From Talaromyces rugulosus (Eukaryota > Ascomycota > Eurotiomycetes > Eurotiales > Trichocomaceae), in contig NC_049562.1 in assembly GCF_013368755.1 (NCBI RefSeq), forward strand, positions 806,001 to 870,000: a stretch of 64,000 nucleotides of DNA, in the 5' to 3' direction. Each line of letters opens with the position of its first letter. The stretch's first letter is position 1. The notes below the pieces were generated by a model that saw nothing but the letters and a program-made list of their open reading frames with translations, was not told the origin of the DNA and ran no database searches. Below are positions 11,276 to 22,962 of the stretch, piece by piece. The position numbers and the translations under genes are program-made.

Positions 11276-11788
11276 ATGACGACAGTCTACACCATATTCC
11301 AGATAGCGGTGAGGCTATTCTTTTCAACCGGGGCCAGTGTCTGTTTCCTATACAGTACTACTGAGTACATATTATCTCCAAAGGCTTTTTATGTTGCTTG
11401 CTACGTCTACTTTTTTCAACAAATTGCAGTGTGGATCTGTGCGATCAGACTCAGCAGAGCAATGGAGGGGGAAGCTGGGAACTGGATCGAAGGGTGAGAA
11501 AACGTTGCGTCGTGAGCAGCTGGAAATATTTGCCGGATCCACTTTCTTTTCCTCTCCGATGTTACTATACAGTGTACACTCTCGTCCAGGAGTTGCTACC
11601 TACTAACCAACCACAGTATTTGTGAACTTTCTGCCCGACACTGATGATAGTTGTTCATGCACGCTGCGCCTGCTGCATAAGCGTCTTAATAATTTTTTTT
11701 CTCTCCTGCAGGTGACATTTCGGTACCGGTCACTCCACTCAAAAAAGAGTCCAAGTATGCGCTACTGTCAAGACTTGCAGATGGTTAG
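11276..11788 (+). CDS. Candidate small spliced gene, 57 residues, function unknown
   Basis: Proposed exons 11276-11308, 11430-11493, 11712-11788. Both introns have GTGAG donors and good acceptors; the second ends after a strong T/C tract with CTGCAG. All three exons join in one frame. The C-terminal exon (GDISVPVTPLKKESKYALLS) looks protein-like. The N-terminus (MTTVYTIFQIA) is short and its start is uncertain; the frame is open further upstream without an ATG, so a different or longer first exon is possible. No family is recognised. The promoter-like block about 0.6-0.9 kb upstream supports a real transcript. It could also be a spliced non-coding RNA. Confidence 0.35.
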
Positions 11789-12275
11789 ACTCGGTAGTCC
11801 GGCTGATTTGCGTCGCGCTTAGCTCGCTAGGGCCATAGGTTTATATTCCAGTGTATCAACTAGGTACATACTAAATTGTTCGGCAGTTAATAATATAGTA
11901 CAACTAATCTACTAGGAAACTAACATTTGATTTTTATAGCATTGACACAAGAACTCTAATCTATTGAATGATTTTTCGACATCTTCTATAATGCGCACAA
12001 TTTTTTTATTTGATATGCGATCCTATATCTAGTCAACGTAAGAGAACCTACAAGAATACTCTTTTTATATACTTCTGGATTTACGTCTTTTTGATAAATA
12101 TACTACATATGCACCCCGTAATCTATAATCTACCGATGTACAGAGCTGACCTATCAGTCTAATTATTGCACAAGTACATGCATGTATGTACTTGCACCTG
12201 TCTCCTAACTCTAGTACTAGAACATACAAGTTTCTCCAGAGAACACATCAAACCCCGACTGTCAACTATAAACGA
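11789..12275. other. Intergenic AT-rich region
   Basis: 3' flanks of the candidate small gene (plus) and of the aminotransferase (minus). AT-rich with no coding signal. Confidence 0.55.
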
Positions 12276-12299
12276 TTAACCGACAAACTTCTCAATGTC
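12276..12299 (-). other. Possible alternative last coding exon of the aminotransferase
   Basis: On the minus strand, GTGACT directly after the FK codons of the main last exon could act as a donor, and CTTTCTCCAG (AG = 12300-12301) as an acceptor, excising a 65-nt intron (12300-12364). This would replace the C-terminal VTG by DIEKFVG followed by a stop. Frame and intron size fit. The donor is non-canonical at position 4, and whether it is used cannot be told from DNA. Confidence 0.35.
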
Positions 12300-12352
12300 C
12301 TGGAGAAAGAATTCTTTTTTTGTGTTGAAAACAAAACATGAAAAACAAAAAT

Positions 12353-13906
12353 CTAACCAGTCACCTTGAAGATAGACTCGGCCAGTCTCTTGACGTTAGC
12401 AGTGGTGATACCAGCGACAGAAATACGTCCGTCCTTGGTGGCATAGACAGAGTGTTCCTTGGCCAGAACGTCCATCTGCTCTGGCTTCAAGCCAGTGTAG
12501 GCGAACATGCCAATCTATTTGAAAATTCGTTAGCTGCTGAAGAATAATTTCACAGAAAATAAAGAAAAAGAGAGAAACGTACCTGGTTGGTAATGTGCGA
12601 CCAGTCATGCTTGCTGCCCAAATCCTCAAGGTTCTTCTTCAGGAGAGCACGCATCTCAATGATGCGGTCGGCCATGCCCTTGACCTCACCCAACCATTGC
12701 TTGTTAAGCTCGGCGTCGTTCAGGATAGTCGAGGCAACACGAGCACCGTGGATGGGCGGGTTCGAGTACAGAGCGCGGATGAGGATCTTCAGCTGCGAAT
12801 CGACACGCTTCTTCTCCTCGGCCGAAGCACAGACAAGAGAGAATGCGCCCACACGCTCACCGTAGAGACCCTAAAGACTGTCAGTTACTTGAAACAAAAA
12901 GGAGGGAAAAAAAAAAGAGTGTATACCATGTTCTTAGCAAAGCTCTGGCACAGAGCAATGTTGTGGCCCTGCTCAACAAAGTAGCGAGGAGCGAAAGCAT
13001 CCTTGTCGGCGTCACCAGAGGCGAAACCCTGGTAAGCCATGTCGAAGAAAGCAAAGTGACCCTTCTCCTTGACAACGTCGCTGACCTTGCGCCATTGCTC
13101 CTGGCTGGGGTCAACACCCGTCGGGTTGTGAGCGCAAGCGTGCAGCAAGATAACGCTGTTCTCGGGGGCAGCCTTCAGGTCAGCAACGAGACCGTCAAAA
13201 TCGAGGCCGATGGTGTCCTTGTTGTAGTAACGGTATGTGCCAATCTCCAGGCCAGAGTCCTTGAAGACAGAATTGTGGTTAGCCCAGCTGGGAGTGGGCA
13301 GGTAGAGCTTCTTTGCGTGAGGGTAGAAGCGCTGGAGGAAAGCACCGCCAATTCGGAGGGCGCCAGTTCCGGAGACGGACTGTGTGATCGCAAGACGGTC
13401 CTCCTTCAGGGCAGGCGAGTTGGCACCGTAGGCGAGCTCGGCAGCCTTCTTGGTGAACGACGGGATACCAGTGATGCCGGCGTATTCCTTGTCGAGACGG
13501 GAAGCAACGACCTTGTCTTCGGCGGTGCGGACGGAGGGGAGGACGTATGGCTTGCCCTTGTCATCACCTGTGAAATTGAGTTAGGTGCACTGCATTGTAC
13601 TGCAATGGGACGTGGAATGTGGAGTTAGACGTACGGTAAGCACCAACACCCAGGTTGATCTTCTCGCCAAAAGAGTCAGCCTTGAAGGCTTCGGTGATAC
13701 CCAGGATGGCATCCTAGCATCGTCAGCAAACGTCATACAACTCACACACAGCCAGATTGATGGAATTGACGAGACTGCAAGCATACCGGAGGTCCCTGGG
13801 GAACATTGGCCCAGGTCGAGCCGGCGCGCACTCCGGTCAACAAAGCGCGCATCCCTGACTCACGGGCGACAGCCTGGCGGCTGGTGACTCTGAGGGTGGA
13901 AAGCAT
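12353..13906 (-). CDS. Aspartate aminotransferase, mitochondrial
   Basis: PLP enzyme interconverting aspartate + 2-oxoglutarate and oxaloacetate + glutamate, used in the malate-aspartate shuttle. Minus-strand exons: 13787-13906, 13635-13713, 12927-13567, 12583-12870, 12353-12514 (429 residues, all in frame). The N-terminal 30 residues are Arg/Ser/Thr-rich ([18 protein letters not shown]), fitting a matrix presequence, before [21 protein letters not shown]. Class-I signatures are present: [21 protein letters not shown], and the PLP lysine in [16 protein letters not shown] (about Lys278). The C-terminal [10 protein letters not shown] holds the substrate-carboxylate Arg. Length matches eukaryotic mitochondrial AATs. 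The presequence argues against the cytosolic paralogue. Confidence 0.95.
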
Positions 13907-14493
13907 GGCTGCAAGATGTGAATGAATATAGTCAAGGAAAGAGGACAAGAGAGAAGGCCAGGCGAGGAGAGAAATATGACACACAATAGCAACAACAACA
14001 ACAACAATAATAACTGAACGGGAAAGAAAAGAACACTTCGGGGTTGCCTGTGGGAGAATCGGAGGGAGAGCGAGTGGATCCGGGGAACCTTCACCGGCGA
14101 TTGGCCGTTTTTACCCGGGCCGCCCCAGCTTCGATTTGGATTCTTCGAAGCACATGACCGTTTTCCACCATTACTATGCTTATTCTCTATTATTATTTAG
14201 AATTGCTATATTCGGCACCGGCCATAATGGTATTATTGCACAACCACACCACCCTCACTCAGGAACGCCCGCCTTTTCCCGAGCGGCATACATGCGCGCA
14301 CTGGAAAGGCGCCCAAGCTGACCTGAAGCCAAGCTAGCTAGTTGGCCAAGGCCGATGATCTGACAATGGATTCGGGGCTTGAATTCCGAAGGGGAACTGA
14401 TGCTATTTCAGTGAATATACATTTGTTGACAAATCTCATTTCATTGGTGTCGGTCTGTATATAGTCTAGTTACCAATTACATGTAAATCAAAG
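13907..14493. other. Aminotransferase promoter and SNU66 3' flank
   Basis: 587 bp between two minus-strand genes. It holds an AAC/AAT microsatellite-like run near 13985-14015 and GC-rich stretches; no gene was seen. Confidence 0.55.
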
Positions 14494-16488
14494 CTAGGCA
14501 AGGCGCACTCCAGCCTGGCGGTTCTTCTTGGCCGTAGCTCCCATCGCGCTGTTCATGCCTGTATGCTGACTGCTCTCAAGAGCCCCCATGGCCTCGCGTT
14601 TCTTCTCCTCCTCGATCTTCTTGAGGTGCTTCTCCGTCTTCATCTTGCCGCTGCCCTTGCCGTGGAACTGGTGGCTGAGGTGCTTGAACGCTTCTTTTTG
14701 GTTCATCAGGCGGCCATGCTCGTCCACATACTTGAGTTGCACATCGGGTTTGTACTCGCGGTTAAAGACGTCGGCCACGTGTCGGGACTCTTGCTGGTCG
14801 CGCTGTTTGTTCTCGTGGCGGGCGTATTCCTCGCGCTCTCGCGCCGACATGCGGTCCAGTTTACCTGTAGTGCGATCACGCTCACGCTGGCCTCGAGCCC
14901 GTTTCTCGGCATCGGATTCGCGGCGGTATTTGTCTTGAAGGAATTTTTGGCGGTCACGGTGTAGCGCATTCAGACTGGAAGCTTCGGTCTGTTCGACAAG
15001 ACCACGTTGCCGCAGCATGGAGAGGGTACTGCCCAGGCCTTCGTCTAGAGTCGACTCCTCGTCCAAGCCAGTGCCACTGATCTTTGTCTTTTGATCTCCG
15101 TCTGCCGTTTCTGCGGCAGCCTCAGCATATGCAGCATTGTGAGCAGCCTCCATGTCAACGTCCTCGTCCTCTGATTCCGGCGACTGGTCTTTGCCCTCGT
15201 CTTCAGCAGGGGCAGTGGGCTTCCTCTGGGTGCGTTCGGAGACGACAGGTCGTTGCAGATTTGAGACGAATTCCGAGGTCTCGTCAATCACCAGGCCCGC
15301 CTCCTCCTCATCAGCACCGTCGCCGTTATCCACGTCCATAGGGGTTTGCGAGTCCTCTTCTTTGAGCTGTCGTGCAAGATCTTCTGGGCGGAGCTTCTTG
15401 CGTTTCTTAAAAGCCGCACGCCTCTGTATGGCCAGCGACGCCTGGAGGTCGTCGTCATCAACAAATGAAGCGTTTTGTTGGATCTTTTTAGGGGCAGGTT
15501 GAGAAGCATTTCCTGAAATAATTGTAGTGTCTCCGTTTGAAGCATCTGGCAGAGGAAAGATATCGTCCTCGTCAACTGCCTTTTGTCTCGTAGACTTTGC
15601 CTTCTTCTTCTTGGGCTTCTTCACTTTAACTTCGCTAATGTCCATATAATCGGAAACCGGTGCGTCTTCCAGGATGTCAAGATTGAGCGCCTGTTTTTTC
15701 AACATCTCAGAAACGTGCTGTCGCTTGGCGTCCCGTTCTTCGACCGTGGAGCCTTTGGCATCAAGGGTAAAGTGTTTGCGCTTCTTCCCATCAATCTCCT
15801 CATCGTATTGGGCCAGAATTGGGGCGGTTCCGTCGGCTTCGGTGGGATCATAGGCTGTTCTTTTCTTCTTCAAGTCCAACCTCTCTTTCAGTTTGTCCTG
15901 GTCGACAATGTCTAGATTTTCCAGCTCGTCTCCCTCGGCTTCGTTCTCGTCGATCGTGGCATCTTTCAGGGTCAGGATATGCTCCTCGCTGCCGTCAAAG
16001 TCACCCATCTCGTGAGCGACCTTGACGCCCGCCAGATCTGTAGCATTATAATCGGTGACCTGATCCCGCTCAGCAAGCTCCTCGGCGAGCTTGCGCGCTC
16101 TGTCCTTTTCGATCTTTTTGGATAGCTTCTTGTGCTGCGACAGCCAGGCCTTTGTGTCGAGATCACCGGCATCGGCATCGCCCAGACCCGTTCCTTCTAG
16201 CTTTGCATTTCGGCGCGCCAGGTCGCGTGCTCTCTTGATAGCGGCGTTTTTTTCCTCGCGTTTGCGCTTTGCGTCGGCTTCGTCTTGTAGCTTTTGCCAG
16301 TTTTGGAAGCCCTGGGCCTCGCGAGACTCGAGGGTGCTGCCCGGTTCTTCGTCGTCGTCGTCAGAGGAATCTTGGGATTCTTTGAAGACGGGGCCGGCGG
16401 CTGGGTCTGCGCCAGGGACGGGCAGTGGCTTGAGGCCGAGGGCCACTCGGATCTTGTTGTTTTGCTCGATCGAAAGAGCGTCCGCCAT
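14494..16488 (-). CDS. snu66: SART-1/Snu66 family U4/U6.U5 tri-snRNP protein
   Basis: Tri-snRNP-associated pre-mRNA splicing factor, nuclear. A single uninterrupted frame of 664 residues starts at an ATG with the family-typical opening MADALSIEQNNKIRVALGLKPLP. The protein is highly charged, with Lys/Arg/Glu/Asp-rich predicted helices throughout, e.g. AWLSQHKKLSKKIEKDRARK, and acidic linkers. The C-terminal half carries conserved SART-1 blocks: GLGSTLSMLRQRGL, REYKPDVQLKYVDEHGR, LSHQFHGKGSGKMKTEKH, and the terminal AMGATAKKNRQAGVRLA, near the usual family C-terminus. Length is close to other fungal SART-1 proteins. The absence of introns in an intron-rich neighbourhood is notable but common for this gene type. 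Confidence 0.93.
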   Translation of the reverse strand: MADALSIEQNNKIRVALGLKPLPVPGADPAAGPVFKESQDSSDDDDEEPGSTLESREAQGFQNWQKLQDEADAKRKREEKNAAIKRARDLARRNAKLEGTGLGDADAGDLDTKAWLSQHKKLSKKIEKDRARKLAEELAERDQVTDYNATDLAGVKVAHEMGDFDGSEEHILTLKDATIDENEAEGDELENLDIVDQDKLKERLDLKKKRTAYDPTEADGTAPILAQYDEEIDGKKRKHFTLDAKGSTVEERDAKRQHVSEMLKKQALNLDILEDAPVSDYMDISEVKVKKPKKKKAKSTRQKAVDEDDIFPLPDASNGDTTIISGNASQPAPKKIQQNASFVDDDDLQASLAIQRRAAFKKRKKLRPEDLARQLKEEDSQTPMDVDNGDGADEEEAGLVIDETSEFVSNLQRPVVSERTQRKPTAPAEDEGKDQSPESEDEDVDMEAAHNAAYAEAAAETADGDQKTKISGTGLDEESTLDEGLGSTLSMLRQRGLVEQTEASSLNALHRDRQKFLQDKYRRESDAEKRARGQRERDRTTGKLDRMSAREREEYARHENKQRDQQESRHVADVFNREYKPDVQLKYVDEHGRLMNQKEAFKHLSHQFHGKGSGKMKTEKHLKKIEEEKKREAMGALESSQHTGMNSAMGATAKKNRQAGVRLA

Positions 16489-17123
16489 GATGAGAGATGT
16501 ACTCTTTGTCGGGGATGAAGAAGAGTACAGAAGTTGGTCTAAGAACTTAAGTGTTGCCTCCCAGTTCCAGCCCGCGGCAAGCGCAAAAACAGACTAGCGC
16601 GACGGCAGCCCCACTCACTGGGCCCAGTATTTAAACCAGAGATTTTTCTGCCTCGACTTTTCTTCCTTTCTCCTTTTCTCAAAACAGCAGATCTGTGTCT
16701 GGCAGTCCTGTCCAGTGCTCTTTTCCTTCAGAAAAGAATGCTGTGTAACGGTTGATTACCAGGCAGTTCGACGACAATGGAGCCATCATAACAAAAGGTG
16801 TCAATTTCCTGTCGACGGATCTGAGATTGATGAGCAGCTTTCGGCCCTCTCCTGATCTTGAGCTTCCTTTGCCTAGCATTGGTGAGCTCGGTTGGGAAAC
16901 CGGATTGCTGACGGCGTCATATTCCCACTCCCTTTACCGATTTTTTTTTTATAAAAAATTTGGCCGTTGGCTTATGAGGATGGGGAAAAACCATGACAGC
17001 CAACATACAAGATGACAGAAGCATGTCTATGAATGTCTATGATATTCTTATATTACATGTAGCGGACAGCAGTATTTTCTTATGGAAGAAATTTTTTTTT
17101 CCATCGTAGCATCATGACTATTA
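16489..17123. other. SNU66 upstream region and PTH2 3' flank
   Basis: 635 bp. It contains an 88-codon open plus-strand frame (16752-17015) whose first half reads protein-like up to a GTGAGC donor-like site at 16882, but no partner exon or family was recognised. Otherwise promoter/3'-UTR-like, with A/T tracts at 16940-16960 and 17085-17100. Confidence 0.45.
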
Positions 17124-17791
17124 TTACAGCAGCTTCAACTGCCCCGTAACCTGATCAACCATACTCTTCGGCCCCAACACACCGAGAACCGTCCTGCTGC
17201 CACTGGCAATCTGCGTGCGTCCAGCATCTTGAATCACGCGCGCGCAGAGACCCAGGCTGATAGCTTGGGCTTGCAGCAGCAGCATGTCTTCCTCTGTTTT
17301 CACCTGCAACGCAACCTTGGCCTGGCCACCACGCTCCCAGCGTTTGAGAATGGGCGAGTTGGGCGATTTGGAGAGGTAGTATTTGTAGCATGCGAGGGTT
17401 GCGTGGGAGCATTGCGCGGCGATTTTGCCTGTAGTAGTAAGAAAAGAGATTTTGAATCAGTAAAAAAAAATGTGTGAGAGTTGGAAGAGAGAGAAGAAGA
17501 ACCTTTGCCCATGCCCAAATCCGTGCGCACCACAAGCACAAGCTTCACTTCATCGTGATTTCCTTCAAACGTGGCCAGTTCGGCTGTGTCATCCTCTTCT
17601 TCTTCATCATCATCTTCCTCTTCGTCTTCCAAGTCCGACTCGTCGTCGACGTTTGGCGGCGATCGGAAAATGTTAAGAGAGCTGCCTTGGCCGATGAAGT
17701 AGCCCGTCACGCCAGCGAGAATCGCGGTCGCGAAGATGTAAGAAGCTGTACTGGGCGGAATGCGGTCGACGGCAAGGCCTGGGGATGCCAT
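17124..17791 (-). CDS. pth2: Peptidyl-tRNA hydrolase 2 (Pth2), membrane-anchored
   Basis: Cleaves the ester bond of peptidyl-tRNAs released from ribosomes; in eukaryotes usually on the mitochondrial outer membrane. Minus-strand exons 17503-17791 and 17124-17428 (197 residues). A hydrophobic segment (about residues 16-35, SYIFATAILAGVTGYFIGQG) provides an N-terminal anchor, followed by an acidic linker rich in Asp/Glu. The catalytic PTH2 domain starts at EVKLVLVVRTDLGMGKGKIA and continues with AQCSHATLACYKYY, the conserved active-site region, then VALQVKTEEDMLLLQAQA, VIQDAGRTQIASGSRTVL and GPKSMVDQVTG. Family length and domain order match well. Start: the ATG is followed directly by the anchor. 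Confidence 0.95.
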
Positions 17792-18196
17792 TTTTTGTGT
17801 GTGTTTTGAGTGTGTCGACTGGGTCGTGGAGAGAGGGTGAACGGGGAAGGTTTTTTTGCAGTTGTCGGAAAGTCGATTTGAGCCGCTTACATGTGGAGGT
17901 TGGCTGCGTCACTGTTTTTTTGTTTTGATAATTATAGTAACAATACACTGCGACAGCATTCGGATCCCTGTGTAATGGAATATAAATAGATTAAAGCTAG
18001 GTTTCATCTTTATTTATCTGCGCAATACAGAAAGCTACGAGAATACATTCAACTGTGAAGCCAGTGTTTAAATTCACGAACAAATCGTCATACTGTAAAC
18101 CAAACATATCGTTATATACATCTCTGATAAATATCGCATTGCTCGAGCAGCATTATAAAATTGTAAGATAGATTAGATAGTTTTGTAGAGGCGCTT
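17792..18196. other. PTH2 promoter and 3' flank of the next minus-strand gene
   Basis: 405 bp, AT-rich towards 17920-18190. No coding signal was seen. Confidence 0.55.
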
Positions 18197-19079
18197 CTAG
18201 TTGCCACCGCGGCCGGCAATTTGACCTGGGTTGCGCATCCGACGGCCCCTGGGAAGAGTTAGAAAGGAACAGAGACGAAAGAGGGAGACAAAACTTACAT
18301 AACGGTCCTGCTGAGGAAGCTGATGCCGATCATCATGAGCCAGCTGGGAACGACCGAGAATCCGTACATGACATAACCCAGGGGCACGTTCAATCCATAC
18401 TCGGCAAGTTGGCCGTCAAAAGGATGGAGGAGGCCCTCGTAGGCATCCTCCTTCTGCCATGTCTTCTCGCCGTGGATCTCGTAGACTGTTTCCGGGGTGA
18501 CGGTGGTGTGGTTCAAGTTGACAATGTGCAGGGGAACAGGCGGGCGAGCCTCTCCCGGGTGCACCTGGGGGAGCTGGAAGTGCCAGACAGTAGGAGGTCC
18601 GGCAGCCCAGACCGAGCACAGGATAGACTCCTTTTCGCAGTCCAGGGTGGCCAAGTTGGGGGAGGTAGGGTCAGCGGCAAACAGAGGGACGGAATCCTAT
18701 AAAGCGATTAGCTGCTTGTATATTATATATGCTTTCGATGGTAACAACGTACGTTCCAAGCCTTGTCAGGCTGTCCACATCGACCGAGACAGGTCTTGTT
18801 GCCTCCGGTCACGTAAACAAGCCATTCTTGGGGCTGAGCGGATGGCTCCAAGACAGAATCCCAGTTGTTAAGGTTCAAGGGGGTGACGACCTTCTCGGCG
18901 ATCTTGCCTGCAGCCTTCTGAGCGACGTTCTCCACGGGAACTGCGGCAGGGGCAGGTGGTGTACTTGGAACAAACGACTTGACTTTGTCGAACCAGCCTC
19001 GGACCTGGTCGCCCAGGGGGATCTGGGCTTGAGCAGCAGCGAGCGCGGGCAGCGCAGCGACCAACGAGATGACGCGCAT
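18197..19079 (-). CDS. Secretory-pathway membrane protein of unknown function, possible thioredoxin-like fold
   Basis: Minus-strand exons 18753-19079, 18299-18696, 18197-18248 (258 residues). The start chosen is the ATG opening a clean signal peptide (MRVISLVAALPALAAAQAQ); an upstream in-frame ATG eight codons earlier would extend it. After a Pro/Ala linker comes a lumenal domain of about 150 residues with four spaced cysteines (NKTCLGRCG; LDCEKESILCSVW) and aromatic WLVYVTGG and VWHFQLPQV stretches that resemble a thioredoxin-type fold, although no CxxC redox pair is present. A C-terminal transmembrane segment (about YVMYGFSVVPSWLMMIGISFL) precedes a short basic tail (GRRMRNPGQIAGRGGN), presumably cytosolic. 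Type I topology in the ER or Golgi is inferred. I do not recognise a characterised family. Confidence 0.82.
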
Positions 19080-19728
19080 TTTTGGAAGAAGAAGCGGAAT
19101 CAACGGGAAGGTGAGAAGAAAAAAAGTAATAATAATACAGCGACGCGAAAGAGGCTATTCCTGAGGGAGCTTTGACGGTAGCAGGCGTGCAGGCGAAGAA
19201 AATGGAATGTCGTCGCCCGGTGAGGCTAGCTGGCGTTTGTTTGCGCGCTAAAAGGGGCTGACTGTACGCCTTGGCTCTTTACTACCCGGATTACTATCAT
19301 CTTTTTTTTATAAAAAAAAATTATTTAATTAATTTATTAGAATGTGTTCTTTCAGTTTATTGACATCAGCACAATTATGTTATTGGCCTGATATTTGCGA
19401 CTGGGGTATAATGACTACATGGATGCAAGATATGGTAATGGAATCACGTGTTTTTTGTTTTGGCTCGGCATTATTTCCGGGTGGATCAGCCAGTATGCCG
19501 ACTGAATTTAATAATGTGTAATTATTTGTAGTATATGATGAGAAATGGACAGTCTCTATAAAAGACTTTGTATAACACTGTTGGGTTATTCGAGAGGTCT
19601 TGCGCAGTGCATGGAATTCATTCAAGGCATACATAGAACAATTGATATATATATTTGGGCAATACCACTACATACATAGTTGGAGAAATTGATGATATCG
19701 ACCTGCATTCCCGCACAATTCAAAGAGA

Positions 19729-19735
19729 TGACTCA
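19729..19735 (+). promoter_or_regulatory. TGACTCA, Gcn4/CpcA-type element
   Basis: A perfect palindromic half-site pair TGACTCA. Outermost of three such boxes upstream of homocitrate synthase, about 0.58 kb before its ATG. Cross-pathway control of amino-acid genes through such sites is established for fungi; use here is inferred. Confidence 0.45.
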
Positions 19736-19950
19736 CATTGCTGGACTTAGCATCTAGATAATACTCAACGTCATGGCTTGGCAGCCGCTTAGAAAGCGCG
19801 GCGTCTCGACTGGCTTGCAGTAACCAGTACAGCCGATGTCGGCTCGGCAACTTTTCATTGTGAGCATTCGACAGCCAGGCAGGAGAGAAACAAGTAAACG
19901 CAGACAAAAACAGACAGTACATAGGACAAGAAGGAGTGAAATGAAGGCGA

Positions 19951-19957
19951 TGAGTCA
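19951..19957 (+). promoter_or_regulatory. TGAGTCA, Gcn4/CpcA-type element
   Basis: Second TGASTCA box upstream of homocitrate synthase, about 0.36 kb before the ATG. Confidence 0.5.
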
Positions 19958-20105
19958 TGGACGAAAGGGGAAAGATCCCCATACAGCCAGCAAGCGGTGT
20001 CGGCCAGAGAGGAGTTGTTAAGAGAGAAAAAAAGAAGTAATAAAGAATCCCCACTTAAAAGGTGCGCGCGGCCTCTCACAGGCTCCCCAGGCCTTGCCTC
20101 CCGGT

Positions 20106-20112
20106 TGAGTCA
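20106..20112 (+). promoter_or_regulatory. TGAGTCA, Gcn4/CpcA-type element
   Basis: Third and nearest box, about 0.2 kb before the ATG, a typical distance for an active Gcn4/CpcA site on an amino-acid biosynthetic gene. Confidence 0.6.
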
Positions 20113-20315
20113 TTCATCAAACCGATTCAAAAAGTCGCCCCGCGCCTGCGATTTGTTTTTCATTCTCGCACTCCGCCTGCTCACATCCCCAGAAAAAAAC
20201 ATAAAGAAACAAGACCTCAATTGCTCTTCGCTTGTGTCTATCTCTGTTTTGCCCTTGAAAGCATCCCCTTCCGGTGACCTCATTGTCCCATCCCCCACCT
20301 CCTCCTCTCTTCAGA

Positions 20316-22187
<1,872 letters not shown>

Positions 22188-22962
22188 GATTGAGGCTCTT
22201 GACGACCCTCTTCGAAAAGAAATATTGTAATTTGGATCCATGCCATCTCGAATTTATCGCGTGCAACTACACAATCTGAGTGATGTCCTGTGCTGCGTTT
22301 TCATGTCTCGGTGTTTTTGGCGGTTTTTATGCCACTGGTTGTAAGAGTGAATTGCCTGTTTTTCCAATTTTTCCAAACTGAAAAGTGCTATTCTGGTGTT
22401 TGGAGGGGATGGTTACGGTTTTGTACATACAGAGTACATCCATACATTATACAGTCACTGCAATCCAGTCCACGTCTGTAGTATTTTGACATGTTGAATG
22501 GTGGTTCAACAGCAACCACGGTGGTGCTTGTTGCGAGCTGAGCGAAACTAGGCATTTTCTGGGGCTGAGGCTGATCCGCGCCGCCCTTAAATCATGGGGC
22601 GACGCGACAAAGGCTTTCTGGCCCCATATGCAGACACTTGTGATCTGATCTGGGGCAGTTTTGTTAGAAAATGATTAAAGTGCACTCGTGGTGGAGTCGA
22701 AAGGAGACAGCTATGCGGGACTCGCAACTTCCCTCGCAACGCTAATTATAGAAGAAGCCGAGGCGGCGCCTTCCAGAAAAATAGTTTAAGTCACTGCCGA
22801 CTTCTCCCCTCCTTTATGTATTTCGACCTCGTTGGTCTTCTCTCCATCATCCATCCCCCTTCATCTTCTATCATTACTTGACCTTCTTTTATTCCTAACC
22901 TATCGCTCGCGGATCGCTGCCCATATCCCCCCGTTGTCGGCTGGCGCGAGATCGACCCAGCA
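22188..22962. other. Region between homocitrate synthase and S1P lyase
   Basis: 775 bp, with 3' flank on the left and promoter on the right. A C/T-rich stretch (22795-22930) immediately precedes the S1P lyase ATG, consistent with its transcription start region. No gene was seen. Confidence 0.55.

Larger units (their letters stand above)
19080..20315. other. Divergent intergenic region upstream of homocitrate synthase
   Basis: 1.2 kb between a minus-strand and a plus-strand gene. It holds three perfect TGASTCA boxes (listed separately), a T/A tract at 19301-19340 and an AT-rich block at 19340-19670. Short open frames on both strands have no protein-like features. Confidence 0.6.

Noticed and set aside
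12843..13628. 261-codon plus-strand open frame
   Set aside because: Exactly antisense to the aspartate aminotransferase exons; it follows from their codon bias and has no domain of its own.
19380..20054. Minus-strand frames upstream of homocitrate synthase
   Set aside because: Short, without domains, overlapping the regulatory region; no splice-consistent extension.
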